From contig JAZLAW010000002.1 of assembly GCA_045613385.1 (NCBI GenBank), positions 60,689 to 124,688 of the forward strand: DNA of 64,000 bases, in the 5' to 3' direction. Source of the stretch: SIG565 sp045613385. Its GTDB lineage: Bacteria; Bacillota; Clostridia; Oscillospirales; Acutalibacteraceae. The position numbers were made by a program, and so were the translations under genes. The notes beneath the pieces are model-generated. The model was not told the DNA's origin and searched no databases. It saw only the letters and a list, made by a program, of their open reading frames with translations. Positions within the stretch are counted from its first letter, which is position 1. Each line of letters starts with the position of its first letter. This document shows positions 7,428 to 16,146 of this stretch, piece by piece.

Positions 7428-7595
7428 GCCAAACTAACCGAGTGTGAAATAGGGCGTAAAAACGCACAACATACAATCGCCGGAATTTGCATTTTTATCA
7501 AATTCAAAACAATTATATGTTGCACAAACTAAGCGCATTTATCCCTATAAAAAGAAAAATACACCCAATTTCACACAGTATTCAGTTAGTTTGGC
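7428..7595. repeat. Long inverted repeat in the lipoprotein leader
   Basis: Arms at about 7428-7455 and 7564-7595 share GCCAAACTAAC, then GTGTGAAAT, in inverted orientation, with short unpaired gaps and about 108 bases between them. In the RNA this would form a long-range stem that ends just upstream of the terminator hairpin. No convincing gene lies in this stretch. Confidence 0.6.
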
Positions 7596-7601
7596 AAAAT
7601 T

Positions 7602-7630
7602 AGTATAACACATTAAAATTTAAATTGCAA
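7602..7630 (-). promoter_or_regulatory. Promoter of the lipoprotein leader
   Basis: On the minus strand TTGCAA, 17 bases, TATACT, placed directly after the spoIVB terminator. Confidence 0.6.
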
Positions 7631-7635
7631 TAGAA

Positions 7636-7659
7636 AAAGGACTCCACATGGAGCCCTTT
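7636..7659 (-). terminator. Terminator after spoIVB
   Basis: AAAGG-CTCC / GGAG-CCTTT with one opposed mismatch, immediately after the spoIVB stop codon. Confidence 0.7.
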
Positions 7660-7662
7660 CGG

Positions 7663-8904
7663 TTATGATGCATCTTTTAATTTTTGTTCTCCCGCCACAT
7701 TTTGCGCAGTCTCAAGCATATTTTCGGCAAAGATGCCGTATCCCTTTGTTGGGTCGTCTATCAGCACATGGGTTACTGCGCCGACAAGCTTACCGTTTTG
7801 CAAAATCGGACTACCCGACATACCCTGTACTATTCCTCCGGTTTTTGAAAGTAATTCGTCATCAGTTATTTCTACAATCAAATTCTGTAAAGAACTTACA
7901 GATTTATTTATTGTAATTTTACATTTATATTCCTGTGCAATTCCATTTTCAACAGTTGTTAGTATTGTAGCCTCACCATTTTTAATATCTTGCTTTAAAG
8001 CAACCGGCATCATTTTCCCATTTATTGAATTTCCGTTACACGCGCCATATACTCCGGTTTCACTATTAAGGGAAAAATCGGCATACTTAAGAGACAATAA
8101 TCTCCCGTGGAGTTCCCCGGGTGAGCCGCTTACGGCTTTTGTCAGAGAAACTATCTCAGCCGCTACCATTTCACCAGAGCCTATGCTGAGCATTTTACCG
8201 GTGTCGTTATCATTAACGCTATGACCGAGCCCACAGACAACATTATTAGTCGGACAGAAAAACGTCAATGTACCTATACCAGCAGAACTATCGCGCACCC
8301 AGATACCTGCCTTATACGTCTTTGTACTGGCAGACAAAACTGGTTTTAACACAAGATTTTTTATAACATTATCCCGTTTAATTACAAATGATAAATCTTT
8401 TCCACCGGACTTTTCAATAATTTCGGCAACCCCTTCGTTTGTATACACCTTTTGGCCGTCTATCGAAATTATAAAGTCACCTATTTGCAGACCGCTCTGT
8501 TTTGCGGGTTGAACATATCCGTTTTCGGAATCGACATCACTAATATCGATTATCAGAACGCCGTCGGTATATATTTTCATACCAAAAGGACTACCGAGCA
8601 CCGATACATACATATCATCTACAATCTCGACATTTGCGCGTTTCACAGGAATTATTCCAAAAATCTTTAGTTCGACATCATACTTTGAACCAACTTTATT
8701 ATACAGTTCTGCCTCGGCCGACAGGTTTTCACAGGGAGAAACGCGGACAGGAATATTACTTTTTATTGTCAGATTTGTATTATCAACAATTTTATAATTC
8801 GTTACGGTGTTGCTATCAACAAGAAAGACCGCGCTAAAAATTAGCACCGAAAAACACATTAAAATTAATGTCAAAAATTTAAAAAATTTAGAAACAGAAT
8901 TCAA
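7663..8904 (-). CDS. spoIVB: SpoIVB serine peptidase (S55)
   Basis: SpoIVB is secreted from the forespore and starts the signalling that activates pro-sigma-K in the mother cell. This 413-residue copy has an N-terminal membrane anchor (FLTLILMCFSVLIFSAVFLV), a PDZ domain at about 90-180 (GLQIGDFIISIDGQKV), the GLGHSVNDND histidine motif and the GMSGSPIL serine motif. The TTG at 8904 is chosen because AGGAGG lies about 7 bases upstream. Its last 53 residues are duplicated at 5749-5908. It lies near sigG and the ymxH-like gene, other forespore-linked genes. Confidence 0.96.
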   Translation of the reverse strand: MNSVSKFFKFLTLILMCFSVLIFSAVFLVDSNTVTNYKIVDNTNLTIKSNIPVRVSPCENLSAEAELYNKVGSKYDVELKIFGIIPVKRANVEIVDDMYVSVLGSPFGMKIYTDGVLIIDISDVDSENGYVQPAKQSGLQIGDFIISIDGQKVYTNEGVAEIIEKSGGKDLSFVIKRDNVIKNLVLKPVLSASTKTYKAGIWVRDSSAGIGTLTFFCPTNNVVCGLGHSVNDNDTGKMLSIGSGEMVAAEIVSLTKAVSGSPGELHGRLLSLKYADFSLNSETGVYGACNGNSINGKMMPVALKQDIKNGEATILTTVENGIAQEYKCKITINKSVSSLQNLIVEITDDELLSKTGGIVQGMSGSPILQNGKLVGAVTHVLIDDPTKGYGIFAENMLETAQNVAGEQKLKDAS

Positions 8905-8985
8905 AACTTCCCCTCCTTTTTTACATTCTGCAAATATTAATTTGCTCATTAAACGTTCTTTTATAAGGGTAATTTTTTGCTAAAA

Positions 8986-9009
8986 AAAGAGCAGATGACT
9001 CTGCTCTTT
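8986..9009 (-). terminator. Terminator after the PRC-barrel gene
   Basis: AAAGAGCAG/CTGCTCTTT stem with a long T run on the minus strand, directly after the stop of the 9010-9261 gene. Confidence 0.85.
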
Positions 9010-9261
9010 TTAAGAAATTTTAAGCATTTCGCAATTTACCAATATGGTTTCATTACCTATAACTTCAATATCTTTCCAGGGAATTACTATATCATTTTCC
9101 TTGCCGAAAAGTCCTAAAAAATGATTTTTACCGTAAATTATAATTGCGGTAAGTGTTCCAGTTTCTGTATCAAATTCAATATCTGAAACATTTCCTAAAA
9201 TTCCACCGTTTTTAACACAAACAACCTGTTTATCCTTTAACTCATCAATTCTGAATATCAT
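9010..9261 (-). CDS. YlmC/YmxH-family PRC-barrel sporulation protein
   Basis: An 83-residue single PRC-barrel domain: RIDELKDKQVV, GGILGNVSDIEFDTETG and the IIIYG..FLGLFGKENDIVIPW..I segment typical of the YlmC/YmxH family found in spore formers. The molecular role is unsettled. ATG at 9261 lies behind GGGAGTG; the longer GTG start overlaps that site. It follows sigG by about 45 bp in the same direction and may be cotranscribed with it. Confidence 0.88.
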   Translation of the reverse strand: MIFRIDELKDKQVVCVKNGGILGNVSDIEFDTETGTLTAIIIYGKNHFLGLFGKENDIVIPWKDIEVIGNETILVNCEMLKIS

Positions 9262-9306
9262 ATAAATCACTCCCAGTAATTTATATGATTAAAATATAAA
9301 AAATTA

Positions 9307-10071
9307 TCAATTTTTAATTTTTTCGAGTGCAAATTTTTCAAGTCTTGATACCTGGGCTTGTGAAATTCCGATTTCTTCAGATACTTCCATCTGTGTCTTT
9401 CCTTGCATAAATCTTAAATTTAAAATTTTCTTTTCCCTTTCATTAAGATTTTTTATGGCTTCTTTAAATGAAATTTCCTGCAGCCAATTTCTATCATCAT
9501 TGTTATCTCCAACCTGGTCGAGAACATAAATAGTATCCCCTCCATCAGAATAAATCGGTTCATAAAGAGATACCGGTTCAACCACACTATCCAATGCTAT
9601 TACGACATCGCTTATCGGTATTTGTAATTCTGTCGCTATCTCGGTAACAGTCGGTTCCCTATTAAGCTTTGCGGTCAGTTGCTCTTTTACCTGCATTGCA
9701 CGATAAGCGGTATCCTTTATCGACCTACTTACGCGTATAGAATTATTATCCCTTAAATACCTTCTGATTTCTCCAATAATCATAGGAACGGCGTACGTCG
9801 AGAACTTTACGTTGTGGCTATCATCAAAGTTATCTATTGCCTTAATAAGTCCTATGCAACCTACCTGAAACAAATCATCAAGATTTTCGCCCCTGCCAAC
9901 AAATCGTTGGATAACGCTTAAAATAAGTCTTAAATTTCCATTAATAAGCCTTTCTCTTGCGTTCTTATCACCTTTTTTACATTCAATCAGTAATTTTGTT
10001 TTTTCGCTTTCTTTTAAAACAGGTAATTTTGACGTATCAACTCCGCAAATTACCACCTTTGTTTTATACAA
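9307..10071 (-). CDS. sigG: Forespore sigma factor SigG
   Basis: SigG drives late forespore transcription, including SASP genes. The product has the diagnostic N-terminus KVVICGVDTSKLPVL, region 2 (GNLRLILSVIQRF, DDLFQVGCIGLIKAID, FSTYAVPMIIGEIRRYLRD), region 3, and region 4 with the helix-turn-helix GKTQMEVSEEIGISQAQVSRLE. The TTG at 10071 gives 254 residues, normal for SigG, and has GGAGGTG upstream; the longer frame adds residues not seen in the family. Confidence 0.97.
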   Translation of the reverse strand: MYKTKVVICGVDTSKLPVLKESEKTKLLIECKKGDKNARERLINGNLRLILSVIQRFVGRGENLDDLFQVGCIGLIKAIDNFDDSHNVKFSTYAVPMIIGEIRRYLRDNNSIRVSRSIKDTAYRAMQVKEQLTAKLNREPTVTEIATELQIPISDVVIALDSVVEPVSLYEPIYSDGGDTIYVLDQVGDNNDDRNWLQEISFKEAIKNLNEREKKILNLRFMQGKTQMEVSEEIGISQAQVSRLEKFALEKIKN

Positions 10072-10138
10072 AAACCAACACCTCCGTACAATAAAATTAT
10101 TGCCAGAAACGTTGGTAAATAATCGTACAAAAAACAAA

Positions 10139-10164
10139 ATAGGAAAGGTTTTGCCTTTCCTATT
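10139..10164 (-). terminator. Terminator overlapping the stop of the coiled-coil gene
   Basis: AATAGGAAAGG/CCTTTCCTATT stem followed by a T-rich tract on the minus strand. It ends the ftsE-to-coiled-coil run before sigG, which therefore needs its own promoter. Confidence 0.88.
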
Positions 10165-10660
10165 GTTCTATAACACTTTTAAAATATTCGATTGCTTCAT
10201 CACGAATTTTATCAACCATATCTGTTTTACTTTCAAAGGATACTTCACTTGAAATAATATTAAGAATTTCTGCTTTAGCCACTTCAGTACGGCCAAGAAT
10301 CAGATTAAGCAATTCTTTGATATTTTCCTTCTTTTCAACCGATAACCTATTACTGAAAGATGTGGCAGACATTACTATTTCCCCGATTATTTTCGAACCG
10401 TATTCTATTTCAGGAGAAAGTTCGAAAGGCTCAGAAACAATTTCTTCTGCTAATTCTTCGGTCTCAATAATATCATCTGTTGCAGGTTCAACTTCTATTT
10501 CTTTTACCTTTTTTAGTTCATCAGATAATTGGCTCTTAAGAAAGGCTATTTCTTCTTTTAAACGGATATTTTCTTCTGTCAATCTTTTACAATTAAGATT
10601 GGCTATTTGTAATTTATCGAACAGTTCCCCGTTCTGTTTAATTAGTAATTTACTACCCAT
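10160..10660 (-). CDS. Coiled-coil protein of unknown function, 166 residues
   Basis: I do not recognise a named family. The first 60 residues are a predicted coiled coil (CKRLTEENIRLKEEIAFLKS), then an acidic linker (TDDIIETEELAEEI) and a helical C-terminal half. There is no signal peptide or membrane segment. The arrangement recalls DivIVA-like scaffold proteins, but no DivIVA lipid-binding motif is visible. Its ATG overlaps the stop of the VanZ-like gene by one base, so the two are translationally coupled in the ftsEX operon. Confidence 0.7.
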   Translation of the reverse strand: MGSKLLIKQNGELFDKLQIANLNCKRLTEENIRLKEEIAFLKSQLSDELKKVKEIEVEPATDDIIETEELAEEIVSEPFELSPEIEYGSKIIGEIVMSATSFSNRLSVEKKENIKELLNLILGRTEVAKAEILNIISSEVSFESKTDMVDKIRDEAIEYFKSVIEQ

Positions 10661-11157
10661 TATATAGCACTCCTGTTGCTAATCTTAATTTTTTTATAAC
10701 AGAAAAAGACAAACCAAATTATAAATATACCAAATATCGCGCCTGAGCAATCAAGTATTACATCTGAAAACTGACCACTACGGCCGAAAACAAACAACTG
10801 ATGTATTTCATCGCTTATCGCATAAAAAAGGCAAATCAAAAAAGAAATAACCATTTTTAAAGATGTTGTAGCAGTATATGTCAACAAATGTCCACAAACA
10901 GAAAAACCAAGACACATATAAATAATAAAATGCGCCGATTTTCTAACAAGTTTCTGATACATTGCTATTATTGATATTTTATATTCGGGAGCGGCATTTT
11001 CAAAATCTTTGATGAAAATTTTAGCGATTCTTTCGATTACGAGTCCACTGCTTTTACTCGAAATATTAGCAGGTTGCGCCGACATCAAAAAGATATAAAC
11101 CATTGTCGCAACCGCTAATATCAAAAAAGCATACCTAAAAATATTTCTCTTTGCCAT
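10660..11157 (-). CDS. VanZ-family membrane protein
   Basis: A 165-residue protein with four or five membrane helices and the VanZ core: VRKSAHFIIYMCLG, YAISDEIHQLFVFGRSGQ, and SDVILDCSGAIFG. VanZ in enterococci gives low-level teicoplanin resistance, but most chromosomal VanZ-like proteins have no known role. It starts two bases after the M23 peptidase stop and has a weak Shine-Dalgarno site, so it probably relies on translational coupling. Confidence 0.88.
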   Translation of the reverse strand: MAKRNIFRYAFLILAVATMVYIFLMSAQPANISSKSSGLVIERIAKIFIKDFENAAPEYKISIIAMYQKLVRKSAHFIIYMCLGFSVCGHLLTYTATTSLKMVISFLICLFYAISDEIHQLFVFGRSGQFSDVILDCSGAIFGIFIIWFVFFCYKKIKISNRSAI

Positions 11158-11159
11158 TT

Positions 11160-12359
11160 TTATAAATAATTACTCGGGTTCCTGTATGCATTGTTGACTA
11201 CAACTGCAAAATGCAAGTGGTCGCCTGCAGAAAATCCTGTTGTACCAACATAGCCGATAACCTGACCGCGATTATAATATTTATCATTGTGCATACCCGA
11301 TGCCACACTCTTCATATGACCGTAAATTGTAAGATAGGAATTGCCGTTATACTGACCATGTGAAAGTCTGACGTGATTACCAAAACCGCTGCCGCAACCG
11401 CAGCTGGAATACTTCCTATAGTCATGCCTACAACTGTTGACAAATTTTGTTACCCAACCGGATGCCGCCGCAACAATCGGCTTTCCTCTTATATTTCCAC
11501 CTGCAATATCGATTCCATTATGGTTACCGCGATGAAGTGAACAGTTACACTTCCAAGGTGAAGATATATAATAGTGTCCAGGAACGGGCCACGCAAATTT
11601 ACCGTCAAAAATCGCATCAACATCGCCTTCATAAAGAAGGGTGTTTAAATATTTATTTTGCTCTTCCAAAGCCTTAATCTGACTTTCGGCATTATTGATA
11701 TCTTTATTGATTGCGCTTATAACACCGTTTACTTCATCAACAATTTTATCCTGTTCTGATTTATCTGCTTTTAAGCTTTTAATCAACTCGGCCTGTTCTT
11801 GCTGACGCTTTTCATTGGCATCAATCTCAGAATTAATACCCTCAATCGTTTCAATAAGGCTATCAATAAGAGTACTATCCTGTTTTGAAATACATTTGGT
11901 AAGTTCCAGTCGGATAAGAAAATCTGAAAATGACTCTGCACCTAAAAGAACCTGAATAGAATTATTTGTATTACTATTGTTCAGAGCTCTCAGCCTACGC
12001 TTAAACTGCTCCTTAGTTTCAGCAATCATCTCATTTGATTCTTCAATTTTCTTTTCGGCTTCGGCAATTTCCGATTTATACTTAGCTATAAGACCATTAC
12101 TAATATCAATTCTATTCTGATAATTGCGTATTTTTTCATCTAAAAGATTCTTATACGCCTGTTGGTCTTTTTTATTTTTTTTAGCCTCGGCAATCTGGGC
12201 ATTCAGCTCAGCTTCTTTTTTCTTGTTTTCTTCAAGTTGAGTCATAGCATCACTTTTAGTATCCGCCTTTACCTCAATCACTGTAGCCGAAGACAATGTA
12301 CCAAATAAAAGCACAAGCACTAAAAAAATCATTAATACCTTTTTAAAGGGTTGTTTCAT
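11160..12359 (-). CDS. Secreted M23 peptidoglycan hydrolase with coiled coil (EnvC/PcsB-like)
   Basis: The 399-residue product has a signal peptide (PFKKVLMIFLVLVLLFGTLS), a long coiled coil of about 200 residues, and a C-terminal M23 domain with HNGIDIAGG, the HLSHG-like loop RLSHG and the zinc ligand motif GDHLHF. It cleaves peptide cross-links in the cell wall. Lying directly after ftsE and ftsX, it is very likely the hydrolase that FtsEX controls at division, as EnvC and PcsB are in other bacteria. ATG at 12359 follows AAGGAG. Confidence 0.93.
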   Translation of the reverse strand: MKQPFKKVLMIFLVLVLLFGTLSSATVIEVKADTKSDAMTQLEENKKKEAELNAQIAEAKKNKKDQQAYKNLLDEKIRNYQNRIDISNGLIAKYKSEIAEAEKKIEESNEMIAETKEQFKRRLRALNNSNTNNSIQVLLGAESFSDFLIRLELTKCISKQDSTLIDSLIETIEGINSEIDANEKRQQEQAELIKSLKADKSEQDKIVDEVNGVISAINKDINNAESQIKALEEQNKYLNTLLYEGDVDAIFDGKFAWPVPGHYYISSPWKCNCSLHRGNHNGIDIAGGNIRGKPIVAAASGWVTKFVNSCRHDYRKYSSCGCGSGFGNHVRLSHGQYNGNSYLTIYGHMKSVASGMHNDKYYNRGQVIGYVGTTGFSAGDHLHFAVVVNNAYRNPSNYL

Positions 12360-12372
12360 AAGTTTCTCCTTA

Positions 12373-13383
12373 TCAGATGGCAGAAAATTCACTGCCTTCT
12401 TTTTTTAGATACTTTCCAATCATTATCGCGCTTCCAAAGATACCTGCGAACACACCAATAATTGCAAAAATCGCTAACAACATTAATGCTGCAGATTCAA
12501 ATGGAATAACCTGGTTTCTGTCAAGTGTAGAAACTATTGTCTCGGTTGCCACACGGTAACAGAAATAAACCACTCCTTCAGAAAGAACAGCAGAAATCAA
12601 ACCGATAAAAACGCCTTCTACAACAAAAGGTATCCTTATAAATGAGTTTGTGGCACCTACAGCTTTCATAATGCCGATTTCTAACTTTCTGTTATACATA
12701 GTAACGCGTATTGTGTTAGAAACAATAACCAGTGAAATAACAAGCAGAATTCCGATAATCCAAGCACCTGCGATGCTTATACCGCTTTTGATTGCATTAA
12801 TTCTTTCCGCCATATCACCCTGTGACTGTATTGTATTTACACCTTTAACTGTTTTAATAAGCTCAACCGTTTCATTGAATGTAGCCATATCGTTAAGGTG
12901 AATTCTGGCACCATCTGAAAGCGGATTACCGTTTTCTTCATCTAAAAACTTAAAATAGTCATCTTGACCATCCAGCATCGTGGCTTTGACCGATTCAAGC
13001 GCATCTTCCTTAGAAATAAACTCAACAGACGCCACATTATCCAATTTTTCAATTTCTTCGCAAACAGCCTTTGCTTCTTCTTCATTATGAATTAAATAAT
13101 GCTTATCCGAAATTTTCTCGATATCAAATGTTTCGCCATCTGCTAAAATCGGTTTCGCATCTCCATAAAGTACGGAGTTTTTATCGTTAAAATATGCCAT
13201 AACGACATTCTGCTGTTCAAGATTGCCAATAATTTTATCAACATTCATTGAAATGAGCAACGCTAAACCAATCAAAACCATACAAGCGGTCAGCACACCA
13301 ACCGAAGCTATGGTCATCAAACGGTTAACCCAGACATTTTTACAGCCTTCTTTAACCAGATATCTCATACTATGCAGTTTCAT
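12373..13383 (-). CDS. ftsX: Cell-division protein FtsX
   Basis: The 336-residue membrane protein has the FtsX plan: an N-terminal helix (MTIASVGVLTACMVLIGLAL), a large extracellular domain with INAIKSGISI after it, and three C-terminal helices. NTIRVTMYNRKLEIGIMKAVGAT is the conserved cytoplasmic coupling segment (given in part). FtsX carries the FtsE ATPase signal to an extracellular peptidoglycan hydrolase, here the next gene. Its ATG overlaps the ftsE stop, so the pair is translationally coupled. Confidence 0.96.
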   Translation of the reverse strand: MKLHSMRYLVKEGCKNVWVNRLMTIASVGVLTACMVLIGLALLISMNVDKIIGNLEQQNVVMAYFNDKNSVLYGDAKPILADGETFDIEKISDKHYLIHNEEEAKAVCEEIEKLDNVASVEFISKEDALESVKATMLDGQDDYFKFLDEENGNPLSDGARIHLNDMATFNETVELIKTVKGVNTIQSQGDMAERINAIKSGISIAGAWIIGILLVISLVIVSNTIRVTMYNRKLEIGIMKAVGATNSFIRIPFVVEGVFIGLISAVLSEGVVYFCYRVATETIVSTLDRNQVIPFESAALMLLAIFAIIGVFAGIFGSAIMIGKYLKKEGSEFSAI

Positions 13384-14090
13384 TATTCAAGACCTCCTGC
13401 ATTATCGGCCACAATTCTACCGCCATCCAACATAATAACTCGATGTTGGAAATCTCTTACAAGATTATGGTCGTGGGTAACCATAAGTATTGTAGTACCT
13501 TTTTGATTAATCGCGTTAAGAAGTGATACGATTTCATATGACATATTAGGGTCAACGTTTCCTGTGGGCTCGTCCGCGATAATCAAATCAGGGTTATTAA
13601 CAAGTGCACGTGCAAGACCAACTCGTTGTTGCTCACCACCAGATAACTGGTTAGGCATAGAACGAGCTTTGTTACCCAAACCTACAAGACTGAGTGCCTT
13701 GGACACTTCTTTTCTGATTTGCTTATTTGGCGCACCTACTACGTGCATTGCAAAAGCAACGTTATCAAACACATTCATTGTAGGTATAAGTCTGAAATCC
13801 TGGAAAACAATCCCCATAGTACGTCTCAAATGCGGAACCTGTCTTCTACGCATTTTGGTCAGATTAAAATTATTAACCATAATCGTACCTGTATTTGCTT
13901 TTTCCTCGCGCATAATCAGTTTCATAAAAGTACTCTTACCGGCACCCGAAGAACCAACTACGAAAACAAATTCGCCACGATTGATTTTAATATTTACATC
14001 TGTAAGCGCATGGGTGCCACCCACATAGGTCTTAGAAACACCGTTAAATTCTATAATTGGCTTTTCAGTTTTTTGAACTTCTAAATCCAT
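13383..14090 (-). CDS. ftsE: Cell-division ATP-binding protein FtsE
   Basis: A 235-residue ABC ATPase with Walker A GSSGAGKST, Q-loop VFQDFRLI, signature LSGGEQQR, Walker B LIIADEPTGNVD and switch histidine VTHDHN. It works with FtsX in the membrane to activate septal wall hydrolysis. ATG at 14090 is chosen because AGGA lies 9 bases upstream; the TTG of the longer frame has no ribosome site. It begins the ftsE-ftsX-M23-vanZ-coiled coil run. Confidence 0.96.
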   Translation of the reverse strand: MDLEVQKTEKPIIEFNGVSKTYVGGTHALTDVNIKINRGEFVFVVGSSGAGKSTFMKLIMREEKANTGTIMVNNFNLTKMRRRQVPHLRRTMGIVFQDFRLIPTMNVFDNVAFAMHVVGAPNKQIRKEVSKALSLVGLGNKARSMPNQLSGGEQQRVGLARALVNNPDLIIADEPTGNVDPNMSYEIVSLLNAINQKGTTILMVTHDHNLVRDFQHRVIMLDGGRIVADNAGGLE

Positions 14091-14111
14091 TTTACAAAAT
14101 CCTGCTTTCAA

Positions 14112-15197
14112 TTAATACTTAATAGGATTGGCTCTCAAATACTTATTAACCATTAGTGCTATTTTAAAGATAATAGCGTGGTCAAATTCGCGCAAATCAA
14201 GGCCTGTGATTTTCTTTATTTTCTCAAGTCTGTAAACAAGAGTATTTCTATGTACAAACAGTTTTCTTGATGTTTCCGAAACATTTAAGTTGTTTTCAAA
14301 GAACTTTTGAATAGTAAACAGTGTTTCGCGGTCAAGACTTTCAATAGAACCGCGCTTGAAAACTTCTCTTAAATAAGTCTCGCAAAGAGTTGTAGGTAAC
14401 TGATATATAAGTCTTGCAATACCAAGGTTATCATAGCTCACTATAGTTTTATCTGTATCGAACACCTTGCCAACTTCGAGAGCCGCCTGGGCTTCTTTAA
14501 ATGATTTAGCCAAATCACGCAGATTTTCTACTGTTGAGCCAATACCGATTACAACGTGGCAATAAAATTCACCCGAAAGTGTATCGGCGATGGAAGATGC
14601 AAGATTTTCTATATCCTTCGAAGAAATATTATTTTTAACTTCTTTAACTAAGGCAACATCTGTTTCGTTAATACTGATAACAAAATCCTTACTCTTATCG
14701 GGGAAAAGATTTTGAACAACATCAAAAACAGATACATCATTTTCATCCAGTGAGCGAATGAAAATAACACTACGTGAAACATCATTATTAAAGCATAATT
14801 CTCTTGCTTTTAAGTAAATATCACCGGGTAAAATATTATCTAAAATTATGTTTTTAATGAAATTTCGTCTATCATACTTTTCATCATAGTAAAATTTGAT
14901 ATTTGTAAATGAAATGGAAAGTAAAGAACAAAACTTTTCAGAAATTGTATCAGTTCCTGATACGAAAACGAAAAACTCCCCTACCTCATTGGAACCTATT
15001 GCTTTTACAGTATGCTCGTTAATTATAGCAAAACCATCCCCGATAGTATCTTTCTGTGAAATGTCAGCAAATACTTCACCGATTTTCTCAAGTTCGCTAC
15101 AAGCAATAATGTTAAAATTGCCATCAAAAACACCTATTGTGTTTTCAACCGCATCTCTCATCTGATTAATAACGCTCTGGAACAATCTGTTAGCCAA
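14112..15197 (-). CDS. PucR/CdaR-type transcriptional regulator
   Basis: A 361-residue protein. The N-terminal half resembles a sensory domain (NTIGVFDGNFNIIACSELE), the middle a GGDEF-like CdaR region, and the C-terminus is the PucR helix-turn-helix: FFENNLNVSETSRKLFVHRN, then TLVYRLEKIKKITGLDL. Ligand and targets are unknown. The TTG at 15197 has AAGGAGG 8 bases upstream, so the longer frame is rejected. It lies just upstream of ftsE in the same direction. Confidence 0.88.
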   Translation of the reverse strand: MANRLFQSVINQMRDAVENTIGVFDGNFNIIACSELEKIGEVFADISQKDTIGDGFAIINEHTVKAIGSNEVGEFFVFVSGTDTISEKFCSLLSISFTNIKFYYDEKYDRRNFIKNIILDNILPGDIYLKARELCFNNDVSRSVIFIRSLDENDVSVFDVVQNLFPDKSKDFVISINETDVALVKEVKNNISSKDIENLASSIADTLSGEFYCHVVIGIGSTVENLRDLAKSFKEAQAALEVGKVFDTDKTIVSYDNLGIARLIYQLPTTLCETYLREVFKRGSIESLDRETLFTIQKFFENNLNVSETSRKLFVHRNTLVYRLEKIKKITGLDLREFDHAIIFKIALMVNKYLRANPIKY

Positions 15198-15319
15198 AAT
15201 AAACTCCTCCTTAGTAAATAAGCAATAAAAACCCAAAATATAATTATGTGTATATTGTACACTTTTTTTGTACATTTTTCAAGGGTTATTTACAAAAAAG
15301 TTACAAATTTATTACAAAA

Positions 15320-15349
15320 AAAGAGCACCATCAAATGATGGTGCTCTTT
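15320..15349. terminator. Terminator between the GGDEF and PucR genes
   Basis: Near-perfect stem AAAGAGCACCATCA/TGATGGTGCTCTTT with a T run on the minus strand and TTTT on the plus strand. It ends leftward transcripts from the GGDEF gene and insulates the PucR promoter. Confidence 0.92.
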
Positions 15350-15394
15350 TATGAAAGGGTTGTACAAATTTGATGTCGTTTAAAATTTCGGCCT

Positions 15395-15501
15395 ATATGC
15401 TTGAACTCCTGCATATTTTGTGAAATAAAGTGTCCAACTTATCTTCGTATGAAATGTTTGGATCGAAAATATTTCATACCGTTTATGCTCCTGACCGCAT
15501 A
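15395..15501 (-). other. Three short hairpins in the 3' region of the GGDEF gene
   Basis: Three inverted repeats follow each other without an ORF: ATATGC/GCATAT (15395-15416), GTATGAAAT/ATTTCATAC (15447-15479) and TATGC/GCATA (15484-15501). They lie between the GGDEF stop and the terminator and would be in its 3' untranslated RNA. A small RNA or stability element is possible; no known riboswitch was recognised. Confidence 0.35.
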
Positions 15502-15505
15502 TCTT

Positions 15506-16114
15506 TTATTTATATTCTACATTAACACCGTTTTTTTTTGATTTTTTATCAGCATATAACATTTTATCAGCATTATCAAAAGCAATATCAAAAAATTCGT
15601 GATTGTATTCTTCAACCATAGAATAGCCTTTAGAAAATCTGAAATCATCATTTTCAAGTTCGATATTTTTAAGTTCTAGCAAAAGATTTATAATCTCATC
15701 TTCAGAAAAATCCTTAGATATAATCAAAAATTCATCTCCGCCAATTCGGTAAACTGTGTGATTTTTTTCGTTGAAAATCTCACAAAGTCTCTTTGCCGCT
15801 GAAATTAAAATTTCGTCACCAAATAGGTGACCCTTAGTGTCGTTTATTGTTTTAAAATTGTCGATATCAAAAATTAAAAACCATAAGCTTTTTAATTTTT
15901 TTCTTTTGAGGTTTTCTAAATCTCGAATGTAGGCGTTACGGTTGAATAAGTTGGTCAAATCATCTTTAAACGCAAGATTGTATAATCGCGTACCTTTTTT
16001 AAAATAATAATTGTAATTGTTTTGTGTTTTTAAAATTTTTATAATAAGTAACAATGCTGTTATACATAATAAAAATAAAAGAATTACTAAAATCAATAAA
16101 ATAAGGGTTTTCAA
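15506..16114 (-). CDS. Membrane-anchored GGDEF-domain protein (putative diguanylate cyclase)
   Basis: A 202-residue protein with one strong N-terminal membrane helix, a short linker and a GGDEF domain that keeps its signature: DDLTNLFNRNAY, FDIDNFKTINDTKGH, GDEIL and RIGGDEFLI. The intact GGDEF predicts synthesis of cyclic di-GMP. The usual RxxD inhibition site is not obvious. There is no separate sensory domain, so control may be transcriptional. TTG at 16114 follows GAGGAAG. It is divergent from a tiny XRE regulator that shares its promoter region. Confidence 0.9.
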   Translation of the reverse strand: MKTLILLILVILLFLLCITALLLIIKILKTQNNYNYYFKKGTRLYNLAFKDDLTNLFNRNAYIRDLENLKRKKLKSLWFLIFDIDNFKTINDTKGHLFGDEILISAAKRLCEIFNEKNHTVYRIGGDEFLIISKDFSEDEIINLLLELKNIELENDDFRFSKGYSMVEEYNHEFFDIAFDNADKMLYADKKSKKNGVNVEYK

Positions 16115-16146
16115 TGGGATCGCTTCCTCTATGTTAAGATTAAATA

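Noticed and set aside
7343..7525. 60-residue membrane-like ORF upstream of the lipoprotein
   Set aside because: It runs through the terminator hairpin and overlaps the lipoprotein start, has no clear ribosome site, and the stretch is better explained as a structured leader.
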